A stretch of DNA of 64,000 nt from an uncultured Acidobacteriaceae bacterium (GCA_903828675.1 CAIKND010000209.1:35845-99844), one strand, 5' to 3'; counted from the first letter of the stretch, positions 37,119 to 45,448 are shown. Program-made: numbers and translations. The notes: generated by a model from the letters alone, not told the origin.

Positions 37119-37874
37119 CTAGAGCAGGTAAAAGACAGCGGGTCCAGTACCCAGTTCCTGGTTTCTCTGCATGGCGTAACGCGACCGCAATACGGAGCGA
37201 ATCTGAGATGCTGGATCGTTCAAATCTCCGAAGATCAAAGCGTGCTCACGGCAACCTTCAACGCACGCGGGACGCTGCCCTTTACCCAAGCGCTCCTCGC
37301 AGAAGTTACATTTCTCCACCACGCCCTTGGTGCGTGTGGGAAAGGCCGGGTTGATGTTCACAATATCGGGGCGCGGATCGGCAAAGTCGAAGCTTCGCGA
37401 GTCGTAGGGACAGGCTGCCATGCAGTACCGGCAGCCAATGCATCGGTGCCAATCCATCATCACAATGCCGTCGTCGCGCTTCCAGGTAGCTCCGGTGGGG
37501 CAAACGCGCGTACAGGGAGGGGTACCGCAATGGTTGCACAGGAGCATCAATGGATGACTGGTGAGGGCTGGATCGATCCATTGCGACTGCTGAGGAAAGA
37601 CCGACTTATACTGCTCCTTCCAAATCCACTTAACTTCGTGTGACTTCTGGGGGACATCCGGGATGTTATGCGCTTCGTTGCAGGACTGAACGCATTGGTT
37701 GCATCCCTGATCCCAGCGGCACTTCTGGAAGTCGATCGCCATGGCCCAGCGCGGTGTGCTCGCGCCGGTAGAGTCATCGGCAGCAGCTTTCACAGTGGAA
37801 AGAGTCTTTGTGCCGGCAATCCCAGCGAGGGTTGCAGCGGCGGTAAGCAGGAACTCCTTGCGGGTGAGCTTCAT
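37119..37874 (-). CDS. dsrO: DsrO, periplasmic iron-sulfur subunit
   Basis: Ferredoxin-like protein of 251 residues with four cysteine clusters: CRWDQGCNQCVQSC, CNHCGTPPCTRVCP, CIGCRYCMAACPYD and CNFCEERLGKGQRPAC. It passes electrons between the haem protein DsrJ and DsrP. The ATG at 37874 overlaps the dsrJ stop by ATGA. The N-terminus looks like a Tat signal (MKLTRKEFLLTAAATLAGIAG) but carries Arg-Lys instead of the twin arginine; some Tat substrates tolerate this. The frame extends upstream to 38201, but that part overlaps dsrJ and is not coding. Confidence 0.9.
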   Translation of the reverse strand: MKLTRKEFLLTAAATLAGIAGTKTLSTVKAAADDSTGASTPRWAMAIDFQKCRWDQGCNQCVQSCNEAHNIPDVPQKSHEVKWIWKEQYKSVFPQQSQWIDPALTSHPLMLLCNHCGTPPCTRVCPTGATWKRDDGIVMMDWHRCIGCRYCMAACPYDSRSFDFADPRPDIVNINPAFPTRTKGVVEKCNFCEERLGKGQRPACVEGCREHALIFGDLNDPASQIRSVLRSRYAMQRNQELGTGPAVFYLL

Positions 37875-38269
37875 TGGATACTCCGAGCGGCAAGTTGCGG
37901 ATCGTTGTGGCACTGCCAGCAAGATGGGGTAGAGACGCCCGAATAGGCATGACAACGATCGCAAAACTCTGCCTTCGAGTGGCATTGTCCGAGACACGTG
38001 CCTGAAAGGCTGACATCGTAAACGCGCCCATCTGGGGAACGAAATTTGTGGACTCCCCGGCGGACGGCATCGTTGCGCCAGCTTGAGAGCAACTGCATAT
38101 GAGAAGCGCGCATGAAGGAAGCTGGAGCAACACAGGCGGAAGCGTGCTGGGGTAACTGGAGTTGCGGAGCTGCGGCGCGAGTACCCGAAGCCGCAGCCCA
38201 CCAGACCGGATAGGTAAACAGAGCCAGGAACAAAGCTAACCCAGTGCCGATCAGTACACGCTCACGCAT
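37871..38269 (-). CDS. dsrJ: DsrJ, periplasmic triheme cytochrome c
   Basis: Small triheme cytochrome of 132 residues anchored by an uncleaved or signal helix at 6-24. DsrJ features: the conserved Cys-containing segment ACVAP...MRASHM (Cys46, His57, Met58), then three haem sites. Two are canonical (CDRCH, 103-107; CWQCH, 117-121), but the first is C-LGQ-CH (92-97), with three residues between the cysteines instead of two. Cys46 would be the unusual haem ligand known for this protein. The ATG at 38269 follows AGGAGGCGG and overlaps the dsrK end by eight bases. Confidence 0.9.
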   Translation of the reverse strand: MRERVLIGTGLALFLALFTYPVWWAAASGTRAAAPQLQLPQHASACVAPASFMRASHMQLLSSWRNDAVRRGVHKFRSPDGRVYDVSLSGTCLGQCHSKAEFCDRCHAYSGVSTPSCWQCHNDPQLAARSIQ

Positions 38270-39866
38270 GGGCCGCCTCCTGCTCAACAGCGGGAATAGG
38301 CTCACCGCGAAGGTCTGTGGCGCGCGTCTTCTCGCCCTTCATCACCAATGCATTGCCCAGCAATTCGTGGACTCCCGCCACTTCGACTCCGGGCACCCAG
38401 TAGTCGAGCAGAGTTGGCAAGGTAGCCTTGTCGATGGCGCAGATGCAGGCCAGGAGGTTCACTCCGTGAGTCTCCTTTACATGACGAACAGCAGTCGCCC
38501 TGGGAAATCCACCGCGTAGGCGCATTTCCATATTTTCGTCTGTTCCCAATCCAGAACCGCTGCCGCAGCAGAAGGTCTGCTCGCGAATGGTGTTTTCCGG
38601 CATCTCGTAGAAATGATTGCAGGCGTTCCGAATGATGTAGCGCGGCTCTTCGAGAAGCCCCATGGCGCGCGACGGGTTGCAGGAGTCGTGATAGGTAACT
38701 TTCCAGCGGTCGTTGCGCCGTGGATCCAGATTCAGCTTTCCTGCGTGAATCAGATCCGCAGTAAACTCGGCGATATGTACCGTCTTGGTGGAGCGGGCGT
38801 TGTCAAAGCGCGTCCCCGTTATTGGAGAAACTGGCACCTCAAGAAAACTGGCCGGGCCGTTCATGGTGTCCATGTATTGGTGAATGACGCGCCACATGTG
38901 ACCACATTCGCCGCCGAGGATCCATTTCACTTTCAGACGCTTCGCTTCCTCATACATCTTCGCGTTCAACCGCTTCATAAGATCGTGGGAGCTGAAGAGG
39001 CCGAAGTTGCCGCCTTCGCTGGCATAAGCGCTGAAGGTGTAATCGAGTCCAATCTCGTGAAACAACGCCAGATAGCCGAGAAGAGTGTAGTAATGGGGTG
39101 TAGCGAAGTAGTCGGCGGAAGGCGCGACGAAAAGCACTTCGGCGCCTTTCTTTCCGATGGGAATGTCAACCCGGATTCCCGTGATCTCTTCCAGTTCGTC
39201 GGCCGCGAATTCTAGGTTATCTTTCAAGCTATGAGGCTGGATTCCGAGATGGTTTCCTACTCGGTAGCAATTGGCTGCCGGATCGAGGACCCAATTGATG
39301 TTACAACCAATAAGATTCAATAACTCCCTGCCAATCATGGTGATCTCGGCAGTATCGATACCGTATGGGCAGAAGACTGAACAACGGCGGCATTCGGTGC
39401 ACTGGTAGAAGTAGTAGAACCACTCCTTTATTACTTCTTCCGTGAGATCTCTGGCACCGGCAAGGGAGCCGAAGATACGCCCGGTGAGGGTGAAGTACCT
39501 CCGATAGACGGAGCGTAGCAACTCCGCCCGGAGTACAGGCATGTTCTTTGGGTCTCCCGAACCGAGATAGAAATGGCATTTGTCAGAACAAGCCCCGCAG
39601 CGAACGCATATATCCATGAAGAGCCGGAAAGAGCGAAACTTTGCCAGCCTCTCTTTCATTCCGTCGAGGATGGTTTTCTTCCAATTCTCAGGAAGCTTCC
39701 AATCCAGATCCGACGGCTGCCATTGGCGCGGGTTGGGCATGCCAAGTTGGACGAGGTTCTGGGGGGTGGCGCTATAACACCAGCTGCCTTTGCGAAACTC
39801 CGGGCTGGTATCTGCCCAATCTCCCACCGGTGGTTGCAGGTCAATTTGAATAGGTGGCTTCGACAT
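38262..39866 (-). CDS. dsrK: DsrK, cytoplasmic HdrD-like catalytic subunit of DsrMKJOP
   Basis: Iron-sulfur protein of 534 residues that, with DsrM, uses menaquinol electrons to reduce the DsrC trisulfide, releasing sulfide. Motifs: CVRCGACSDKCHFY near 86, CTECRRCSVFCPYG near 155, GGECGHMWR, YHDSCNPSRA and TFCCGSGSGLG; the CCG parts bind the special cubane. Length and order match canonical DsrK. The ATG at 39866 follows GGAGGAGACCG and overlaps dsrM by 26 bases. It differs from the second K protein by lacking the extra N-terminal Cys cluster and having a longer N-terminus (WADTSPEFRKGSWCYSATPQ). Confidence 0.95.
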   Translation of the reverse strand: MSKPPIQIDLQPPVGDWADTSPEFRKGSWCYSATPQNLVQLGMPNPRQWQPSDLDWKLPENWKKTILDGMKERLAKFRSFRLFMDICVRCGACSDKCHFYLGSGDPKNMPVLRAELLRSVYRRYFTLTGRIFGSLAGARDLTEEVIKEWFYYFYQCTECRRCSVFCPYGIDTAEITMIGRELLNLIGCNINWVLDPAANCYRVGNHLGIQPHSLKDNLEFAADELEEITGIRVDIPIGKKGAEVLFVAPSADYFATPHYYTLLGYLALFHEIGLDYTFSAYASEGGNFGLFSSHDLMKRLNAKMYEEAKRLKVKWILGGECGHMWRVIHQYMDTMNGPASFLEVPVSPITGTRFDNARSTKTVHIAEFTADLIHAGKLNLDPRRNDRWKVTYHDSCNPSRAMGLLEEPRYIIRNACNHFYEMPENTIREQTFCCGSGSGLGTDENMEMRLRGGFPRATAVRHVKETHGVNLLACICAIDKATLPTLLDYWVPGVEVAGVHELLGNALVMKGEKTRATDLRGEPIPAVEQEAAHA

Positions 39867-40860
39867 CGGTCTCCTCCAATGGGATTCCAGCTTCTTTCAG
39901 CTTGTCGCGATACTCTGCTTCCCACTCGGCGTACGTGTGCGTCACCACAGGTTGGTTCCAGGGGTTCACATGGCGGACGGCGCGGCTGTTATTTGCGAGA
40001 TTGCGCGTTGGACTGAGCCAGACCCCAGCCATATGCATTAGTTTGCTGCTGGGAATATAAGCGACCAGGGCGCAAACCAGGAGGAGATGCGCAAAGAAGA
40101 GAGATCCCAAGTTGTGAGGCAGAACCGGTGAGAAGGTTGCCAGACCAAGACTGAACTGCTTGACCCCAGCAACATCCACGCGGCTCCAATGACGCATGAG
40201 CAGACCAGTTGCGGCAACGCCGGCGAGGAGCCAAAGGGCAAGATAGTCACTGAACAGCGAGATATAGCGAAGCACGGGATCCGCGAAACGCCGCCCGAGC
40301 AAGAAGGATAGACCTGCGAGGAGCACCAGGTCGCTGATGCAGACTCCCGGGATGCCAACTTGAAATAGGGTGTCAATCTTCTCCAGTAAGAGAACAGAAG
40401 CCGGGACCTGCTGAACAAACAGCCTCAGGTGGCGCAGGACAATCACCAGCAGGGCCCAATGGAATGCAATCGCGCCCATCCACAGCCAGCGGCTTTCAGT
40501 GAAGATGGCCCGAGTGTTGGCGACCTGACAGCGCGTATTACGGAACAGAGAGCGGAAGAAAAGTGTTTCTCCTCCCATGCGCATTGCCGCGCCCAATCCG
40601 CTGGAAGGATTATCAAGAGAATCCGGACGAATCCAGACAAGCGATTTCTGTTGCCCACACGTGGTGGGGATACAGAAAGGAACTGGAATCGACGCCCAGC
40701 GCAAAACCCGCAGACAGATTCCGGCAAGAAAAAAGGCGCAAGCTGCGTAGGAAACAGTAGCGGCCAGGGGCAGACGAAGCGAGGGTAAGTTGCTGAGAGC
40801 TGCGCCGGCGCAGGCCGGGATAACGGCTACGATCAGAGCGAAAACGGCTTTGTTTCTCAC
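39841..40860 (-). CDS. dsrM: DsrM, membrane cytochrome b subunit
   Basis: NarI-like diheme membrane subunit of about 339 residues. Helices at roughly 5-22, 28-50, 120-142, 170-195, 210-232 and 265-285; likely haem-binding His in AIAFHWALLVIVLRHLRL, LMRHWSRV and LFFAHLLLVC. It oxidises menaquinol and hands electrons to DsrK. I start at the GTG at 40860, whose last bases overlap the dsrT stop (GTGA); the frame is open to 41079, but that part overlaps dsrT and reads as noise. DsrM here is more divergent than DsrK. Confidence 0.85.
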   Translation of the reverse strand: MRNKAVFALIVAVIPACAGAALSNLPSLRLPLAATVSYAACAFFLAGICLRVLRWASIPVPFCIPTTCGQQKSLVWIRPDSLDNPSSGLGAAMRMGGETLFFRSLFRNTRCQVANTRAIFTESRWLWMGAIAFHWALLVIVLRHLRLFVQQVPASVLLLEKIDTLFQVGIPGVCISDLVLLAGLSFLLGRRFADPVLRYISLFSDYLALWLLAGVAATGLLMRHWSRVDVAGVKQFSLGLATFSPVLPHNLGSLFFAHLLLVCALVAYIPSSKLMHMAGVWLSPTRNLANNSRAVRHVNPWNQPVVTHTYAEWEAEYRDKLKEAGIPLEETDVEATYSN

Positions 40861-41309
40861 AGTGCCTGCCTCATCCAGGGCTGCATGCCCCGCAGGCGTT
40901 GCACTTCGCACGAGCGAGCACGCGCGATGTCGTTTCTGCAGAGAGCGTATTGCCGATTGGCAGACAGGGTGAGAATGTCGAGGCGCTGTTCCAGTTCGGG
41001 GAACAGCGCCTCGGCTTGCCGATCGCGAATCACATCGAGCAGTTGCCGGGTAAATACAAGTGCCTGTTCCGGCGTACAATCCTGCACCGCGCGCACGCGA
41101 ACGATGGCATCCAGCGCAGGCGCGACTTGCTCCTCTTTCATGCCTCCAGCCAGCTCCTTGACCAGAATGGCCAGGGATTCGCGTAGAGTGGAGGCAACCG
41201 GATTGCGAAAGCGATCGCCAGTTTGCATCATGCTGCCGCGGGCGGTTTCCGGATAGATTTCAATCGCCTTCAGAAACCAGGAATCGGCAATTGCGTTGAG
41301 GGTGGACAT
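40857..41309 (-). CDS. dsrT: DsrT-like protein (RsbRD N-terminal domain type)
   Basis: Protein of 150 residues, predicted all-helical, with the look of the RsbRD N-terminal domain (DSWFLKAIEIYPETARGSMMQT, RFRNPVASTLRESLAILVKEL, QDCTPEQALVFTRQLLDVIR). Genes of this type stand directly before dsrMKJOP in many sulfate reducers and in green sulfur bacteria, where one is named dsrT; the function is unknown. The ATG at 41309 follows CGGAGAGA, 12 bases after the dsrC stop, and the end overlaps dsrM by GTGA. The name rests on position and on my recollection of the domain. Confidence 0.7.
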   Translation of the reverse strand: MSTLNAIADSWFLKAIEIYPETARGSMMQTGDRFRNPVASTLRESLAILVKELAGGMKEEQVAPALDAIVRVRAVQDCTPEQALVFTRQLLDVIRDRQAEALFPELEQRLDILTLSANRQYALCRNDIARARSCEVQRLRGMQPWMRQAL

Positions 41310-41321
41310 GTCTCTCTCCGA

Positions 41322-41639
41322 CTAGACGCAGCCAGTTGGCTTGGGAAGACCGGCGAGTTTACAGGCTCCTTTGGCGGGGCCTGAGGGAAACAGTTCGTAG
41401 ATATAGTTCAGCTTGAAGCCGGTTTCCTTGCAGACCTTGCGGACCATGGGGGCAACTCCAAATTTCAGGTAGTAGTCCCTCAGGTAGTGAATGACTTTCC
41501 AGTGCTCGTCCGTAAGCAGGTTGATGTCTTCCGCCTTCGCGAAATCGGTGGCCACATTCCGATCCCAGACTTCCGGGTTTTGCAGGAAGCCATCCTCATC
41601 TACTTCGTACGTATGTCCGTTCACTTCAAATTCAGGCAT
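41322..41639 (-). CDS. dsrC: DsrC, sulfur-carrier substrate protein of DsrAB
   Basis: Protein of 105 residues with the full DsrC/TusE signature. The flexible C-terminal arm ends GACKLAGLPKPTGCV: Cys104 is penultimate and Cys93 lies ten residues before it, the pair needed to carry the trisulfide formed by DsrAB and returned by DsrMK. This distinguishes a true DsrC from TusE-like proteins with one Cys. The rest (VNGHTYEVDEDGFLQNP, WKVIHYLRDYYLKFGVAPMVR) is canonical. Placed directly after dsrL and before dsrT. Confidence 0.95.
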   Translation of the reverse strand: MPEFEVNGHTYEVDEDGFLQNPEVWDRNVATDFAKAEDINLLTDEHWKVIHYLRDYYLKFGVAPMVRKVCKETGFKLNYIYELFPSGPAKGACKLAGLPKPTGCV

Positions 41640-41660
41640 GATAGCGGCTCACCTTTCCAG

Positions 41661-42869
41661 TTAGTTCGCTTGTATGTATCCGCAAGGACAGGCTTCCACG
41701 CACTTTCCACATCCGCTGCACAATTCCAAACGGATCTTGTAGTGCTCGCCCTTGGGTAACTTTTGAAAGCAGTTGCTGCTGCAATACATCCAGCAGGTTT
41801 CGCAATCCATGCATAGACCACAGGACATGCATCGGGCGGCTTCGGAGATCGCATCTTCATTGTCAAGGTAGACGGCGACTGCTGCGGGATTACCATCCGT
41901 TGGGGATGCCTCATGACGCTGCAAGGTCGGGTACCAGTCCAGTTTCATGCGGTCGGGTTTGATGGTTGTCTGAGCGATGCGCTGCGACAGGGGCTTTCCC
42001 TGTAGAGCTGCGTGAATATCTTCTGCTGCTCTTCTGCCTTGCGCAATTGCGGGAGTGACCATGTTTAAAGTGCGAGGAGTCAACTCCGCTGTTTCCGAAG
42101 GGATGTCGGGAGCCTCGGTGGGAAGTTCTCCACAGAAGTGGGTTCCGCCAGGGTCCTGACGAATTTGCATCTGGCCTGGCTTCTGCAGACCAATGGCGTA
42201 GATGACAGCCATGTGATCACGGGCCAAAGCCTCTTCAAGAATGTCTTGGCCGACAACGCAAGCTGGATGAAACTCAATGCCGAGGTCGAGAACATTCTGA
42301 ATCTCTCCGTCGAGCACTTCGAGCGGAAGAGTCTCCCGCGAAATGAAGTTCCGCATCATGCCGCCCGGCATCGCCGCAGCGTCGAAGAGAGCGACGGTAT
42401 AGCCAAGTTGCACGAGTGCGTATGCGCAACTTAGGCCACTAGGCCCCGCGCCCACAACGGCGATACTCCCGGCGCTCTGGTCAGCTGCCGGCCTGGTTAG
42501 CTTCAGTCGATGAGATAACCCGTAGTCGCCGACGAACCGTTCGAGCAACTGAACGGCAACAGGGGAATCTTTTGCTTTGCGATTGCAGGACATTTCGCAA
42601 GGATGCTGGCAAACGCGTCCACTAATGGCGGGAAAGGGATTTCGCTCGACGATCGCGTGCCATGCCAGCGTGAAGGCCTCGTCCTCGGTCCGCCCATAGG
42701 CACTATGCTGTGCCAAGGGAACCATCCAATCGCGGATATGATTGCCAATGGTGCAACCGGCGATGCAGGGAGCGTTCTTTTCAACATATGACGGCCGGTG
42801 GGAACTTACGCTTCCACCGGCCTTGGTGTCCCGAATGAGGGGCTTTTTGACTTCCTTGAATAAACCCAT
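41661..42869 (-). CDS. dsrL: DsrL-like flavoprotein lacking the NAD(P)H-binding domain
   Basis: Iron-sulfur flavoprotein of 402 residues related to the GltD/DsrL family, which passes electrons between NAD(P)H and DsrAB. Parts present: N-terminal cysteines for iron-sulfur clusters (35-39 and 87-95, CQHPCEMSC), the FAD-binding loop GAGPSG at 140-145, a C-terminal FAD piece (FCGELPT at 245-251 and MVTPAIAQGRRAAEDI), and two C-terminal ferredoxin motifs (CMSCGLCMDC at 347-356 and CSGCGKCVEACPC at 384-396). Ordinary DsrL has some 650 residues. Here the inserted second Rossmann domain that binds NAD(P)H is absent: the chain goes from AVIYAIGLQK (221-230) to FCGEL in 15 residues. Both ends are intact, so it is not a simple truncation. 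It follows dsrB by 20 bases. Confidence 0.85.
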   Translation of the reverse strand: MGLFKEVKKPLIRDTKAGGSVSSHRPSYVEKNAPCIAGCTIGNHIRDWMVPLAQHSAYGRTEDEAFTLAWHAIVERNPFPAISGRVCQHPCEMSCNRKAKDSPVAVQLLERFVGDYGLSHRLKLTRPAADQSAGSIAVVGAGPSGLSCAYALVQLGYTVALFDAAAMPGGMMRNFISRETLPLEVLDGEIQNVLDLGIEFHPACVVGQDILEEALARDHMAVIYAIGLQKPGQMQIRQDPGGTHFCGELPTEAPDIPSETAELTPRTLNMVTPAIAQGRRAAEDIHAALQGKPLSQRIAQTTIKPDRMKLDWYPTLQRHEASPTDGNPAAVAVYLDNEDAISEAARCMSCGLCMDCETCWMYCSSNCFQKLPKGEHYKIRLELCSGCGKCVEACPCGYIQAN

Positions 42870-42889
42870 GGCTTTCGCCTTTCGCCCTT

Positions 42890-43975
42890 CTAGTACCGAA
42901 TGTGAGTTGAACGAGCAAAAGTCAGTCCAGCGTTCTTGAAGTCATCGATGTGATAACGAGTGAACTCGATGCCGGTGAGCTCAAAGAATTTGGGCCATCC
43001 GATCCGTTCGATCCATTCGCCGACCCGCTCGTATTTCCTGGCGCTCTTGGCATACACCTCTACGATGTTAACTACCGCCTCGACAACTTCCGGCCACCGC
43101 GGGGGGTTGTTTGGGATGAACGGAATGGCGAGCTTTGAAAACTTCGGCTCGCTCCTGGCATTGCTGACCTTGCCTCCAACCCAAATGGAAATGCCATCGC
43201 ATTCCGGATCGTTCATAGGCATGGCGGGGCACACCGTATAACAGTTGCCGCAGAACATGCACTGCTCCTCGACAACTTCTACAGATGCGTTCCCTCCCAC
43301 AGTCGCTGAACGAATCGCACCGGTCGGACAAGAGGCGATCAGAGTGGGAACTTCGCAGACCTTGCGCAGCGCGTCATGCTGGATCTTGGGAGGGGTTCTG
43401 TGGACGCCGAGTATGGCGATATCGGAGCAATGCACGGCGCCGCACATGTTCAGGCAGCAGGCCAGCGCGATGCGCAACTTTGCAGGAAGGTCTTCATGCG
43501 TGAATCGATCATAGAGCGCATCCATGACGGCCTTCACAATACCCGATGCGTCTGTGGCAGCGGAGTGGCAATGAACCCATCCCTGGGTGTGAACGATGTT
43601 GCTGATGGAGTTGTTGGTGCCGCCAACCGGGAATCCAAGCGAGACTAACTCCGCCTTGAGCGGGGCGATGTTCTCTTCCTTCGCTAGCAGAAATTCAACG
43701 TTGTTTCTGCTGGTGAAACGAAGATACCCCTCGGAGAATTTGTCTGCGAGGTCGGCAAAATCCCTTAATGTCTTAACGCCAAGCAAGCGCGGCGACCCGG
43801 CGCGCACAGTGTAGATGCGCTCCCCGGACTCCGCCACATGACATAGAACGCCTGGCGCAAGATTCTCGTGCTGACGCCATTTTCCATAGTTCCGCTTGAT
43901 GACAGGATGCAGGTACTTTTCGTAATGCGGAGGACCGATATCCGTGATCCGCTTGGCAGGGATAACTTCACTCAT
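42890..43975 (-). CDS. dsrB: DsrB, dissimilatory sulfite reductase beta subunit
   Basis: Beta subunit of 361 residues. It has the siroheme/iron-sulfur cysteine region CCLNMCGAVHCSDIAIL, the substrate-site basic residues in RFTSRNNVEFLL, and a ferredoxin domain (CPTGAIRS... CMFCGNCYTVCPAMP). It forms the alpha2beta2 enzyme with DsrA that reduces sulfite at a siroheme and leaves sulfur on DsrC. The start overlaps the dsrA stop by four bases and has a perfect GGAGGTG ribosome site. Length fits the family (about 350-380). Confidence 0.95.
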   Translation of the reverse strand: MSEVIPAKRITDIGPPHYEKYLHPVIKRNYGKWRQHENLAPGVLCHVAESGERIYTVRAGSPRLLGVKTLRDFADLADKFSEGYLRFTSRNNVEFLLAKEENIAPLKAELVSLGFPVGGTNNSISNIVHTQGWVHCHSAATDASGIVKAVMDALYDRFTHEDLPAKLRIALACCLNMCGAVHCSDIAILGVHRTPPKIQHDALRKVCEVPTLIASCPTGAIRSATVGGNASVEVVEEQCMFCGNCYTVCPAMPMNDPECDGISIWVGGKVSNARSEPKFSKLAIPFIPNNPPRWPEVVEAVVNIVEVYAKSARKYERVGEWIERIGWPKFFELTGIEFTRYHIDDFKNAGLTFARSTHIRY

Positions 43976-45174
43976 TTGGCACCTCCAATGTCGTGGGCGT
44001 AGATATAGGGGTTGTCGCGCGGTTCTGAAACCATCTGCGGCACAGGATCGAGGCCGATGCCATCGAGAAAATTCGCCAGTCCTAAACGCTGAATCATTTC
44101 TCCAACGCGTTCACGGTTGTTTCCGTATTCTCCCCAGAAGTCCCAGATGCGGGAGAGCAGTTCCTTGAGGGTATCGAGCAGTTCCTCTTTGCGGACGAAC
44201 GGCACGAGCACCGAGGCCAGCAACGCGCCTTGGACAATTGGCGCCTTGGCCCCAACGAGGATGACGGCGCCTTGCTCCTTGCCAGGCCGCAGGGCCTTGT
44301 GAAGGACGTTGATGCAGTGCATGCAGCGGACACAATCCTCATTGCGGATAGTGAGATGTCTTCCGTCCCAACTCATTGCGCGGGTAGGGCAATGATCGCA
44401 AACGTCGCGCTGGATGTCGACTCCGCTAGCCGCATACTCGGCAACAGCCTCATCGTCCTGCTGAATCTCATCCTTCCAGGTTCCAATTACGGCAAGATCT
44501 GAGCGCGCGATGGAAGCAACACAATCGTTGGGGCAGCCGGAGCACTTGATTTTGAACTTGTATGGGAAGGCAGGGCGGTGCATCTCGTCTTGATAAGCCT
44601 GCGTCAGGTCGTAGCTGAGTTTCATGGTGTCGTAGCAGGACCATTCGCACCGTCCCTCACCGACGCAACAAGATGGAGTACGCATGGCCGAGCCGGATCC
44701 GCCCAGGTCGAAGCCCGCGGCAGTCAACTCATTGAATGCCGGCTCGAGTTCCTCGGTGGTGGTGCCGAGGAGGATGATATCCCCTGTCGCGCCGTGCATG
44801 TTGGTGAGTCCAGATCCATGGCGCTCCCATATGTCGCATATGGTTCGGATGGCATCGCTTGAATAGAACCAGCCAGCTGGTTGGTTTACACGCAGAGTAT
44901 GGAAATGGCGAACCTCGGGGAACTTCTCCGGCAAGTCGCTGTAACGGCCGATGACGCCGCCACCGTAGCCGCGAACTCCTACAATGCCGCCATGCTTCCA
45001 ATGTCCCTGCTTCTCTTTGTAGGAGAGTTCAAGCTGCTGCAACAAATCGGCGGACATTCCATTGGTTTCAGCGGCCGATTTGATCTCTTTCACAAAGCTT
45101 GGCCACGGACCCTCTTCCAAATCCTTCAATAAGGGCGTCTCGGGCTGCACGTCTAAATCGTCAGAACTAGCCAC
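43972..45174 (-). CDS. dsrA: DsrA, dissimilatory sulfite reductase alpha subunit
   Basis: Alpha subunit of about 400 residues. The siroheme-[4Fe-4S] cysteines are CVGEGRC (170-176) and, some 40 residues on, CPNDC in KCSGCPNDCVAS; sulfite-binding basic residues lie in the GRYSDLPEKF and HGATGDIILLG regions. A ferredoxin domain follows (CDHCPTRAMSW, CVRCMHCINVLHK). I start at the GTG at 45174, preceded by GGAAGG at eight bases; the frame is open to 45222 without a better start. It is the first gene of the dsr operon, with nearly 490 non-coding bases upstream. Direction (reductive or oxidative) cannot be read from this subunit alone. Confidence 0.95.
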   Translation of the reverse strand: MASSDDLDVQPETPLLKDLEEGPWPSFVKEIKSAAETNGMSADLLQQLELSYKEKQGHWKHGGIVGVRGYGGGVIGRYSDLPEKFPEVRHFHTLRVNQPAGWFYSSDAIRTICDIWERHGSGLTNMHGATGDIILLGTTTEELEPAFNELTAAGFDLGGSGSAMRTPSCCVGEGRCEWSCYDTMKLSYDLTQAYQDEMHRPAFPYKFKIKCSGCPNDCVASIARSDLAVIGTWKDEIQQDDEAVAEYAASGVDIQRDVCDHCPTRAMSWDGRHLTIRNEDCVRCMHCINVLHKALRPGKEQGAVILVGAKAPIVQGALLASVLVPFVRKEELLDTLKELLSRIWDFWGEYGNNRERVGEMIQRLGLANFLDGIGLDPVPQMVSEPRDNPYIYAHDIGGAK

Positions 45175-45392
45175 AATGCCTACCTTCCTTCCGCAATCAA
45201 TTTGCCGTGCAGCGAGCCGCATGATTCCCGGCAGCCTGCACCAAACCGAAAACTATTAACGGCCTCGGTTATCGGCCTATTCCATCCTCGCAGCAGCTAC
45301 GCAGGCTTTTTCGGATCGGAATATTTGTTTCATTATGTTATTAACATCGTCGTTCCGCGAGGGCGGCCGTGTCCAAGTCTAAATTCTTATTA

Positions 45393-45448
45393 GGTATAAC
45401 CGGAGGTTATAACCTTTAAGCTAAGTCTGGTTATAAGAAACTATAAGT
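45393..45448. promoter_or_regulatory. Cluster of GGTTATAACC-type sites before the dsr operon
   Basis: GGTATAACC (45393-45401), GGTTATAACC (45405-45414), GGTTATAAG (45429-45437) and ACTATAAGT (45440-45448) lie in an AT-rich patch of the 45175-45662 gap, 220-270 bases before dsrA. The first three starts are 12 and 24 bases apart. Palindromic TTATAA cores repeated at this phasing suit an array of regulator sites, perhaps for the LysR protein encoded just upstream. No convincing -10/-35 pair was seen. The rest of the gap holds nothing I recognise. Confidence 0.5.
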
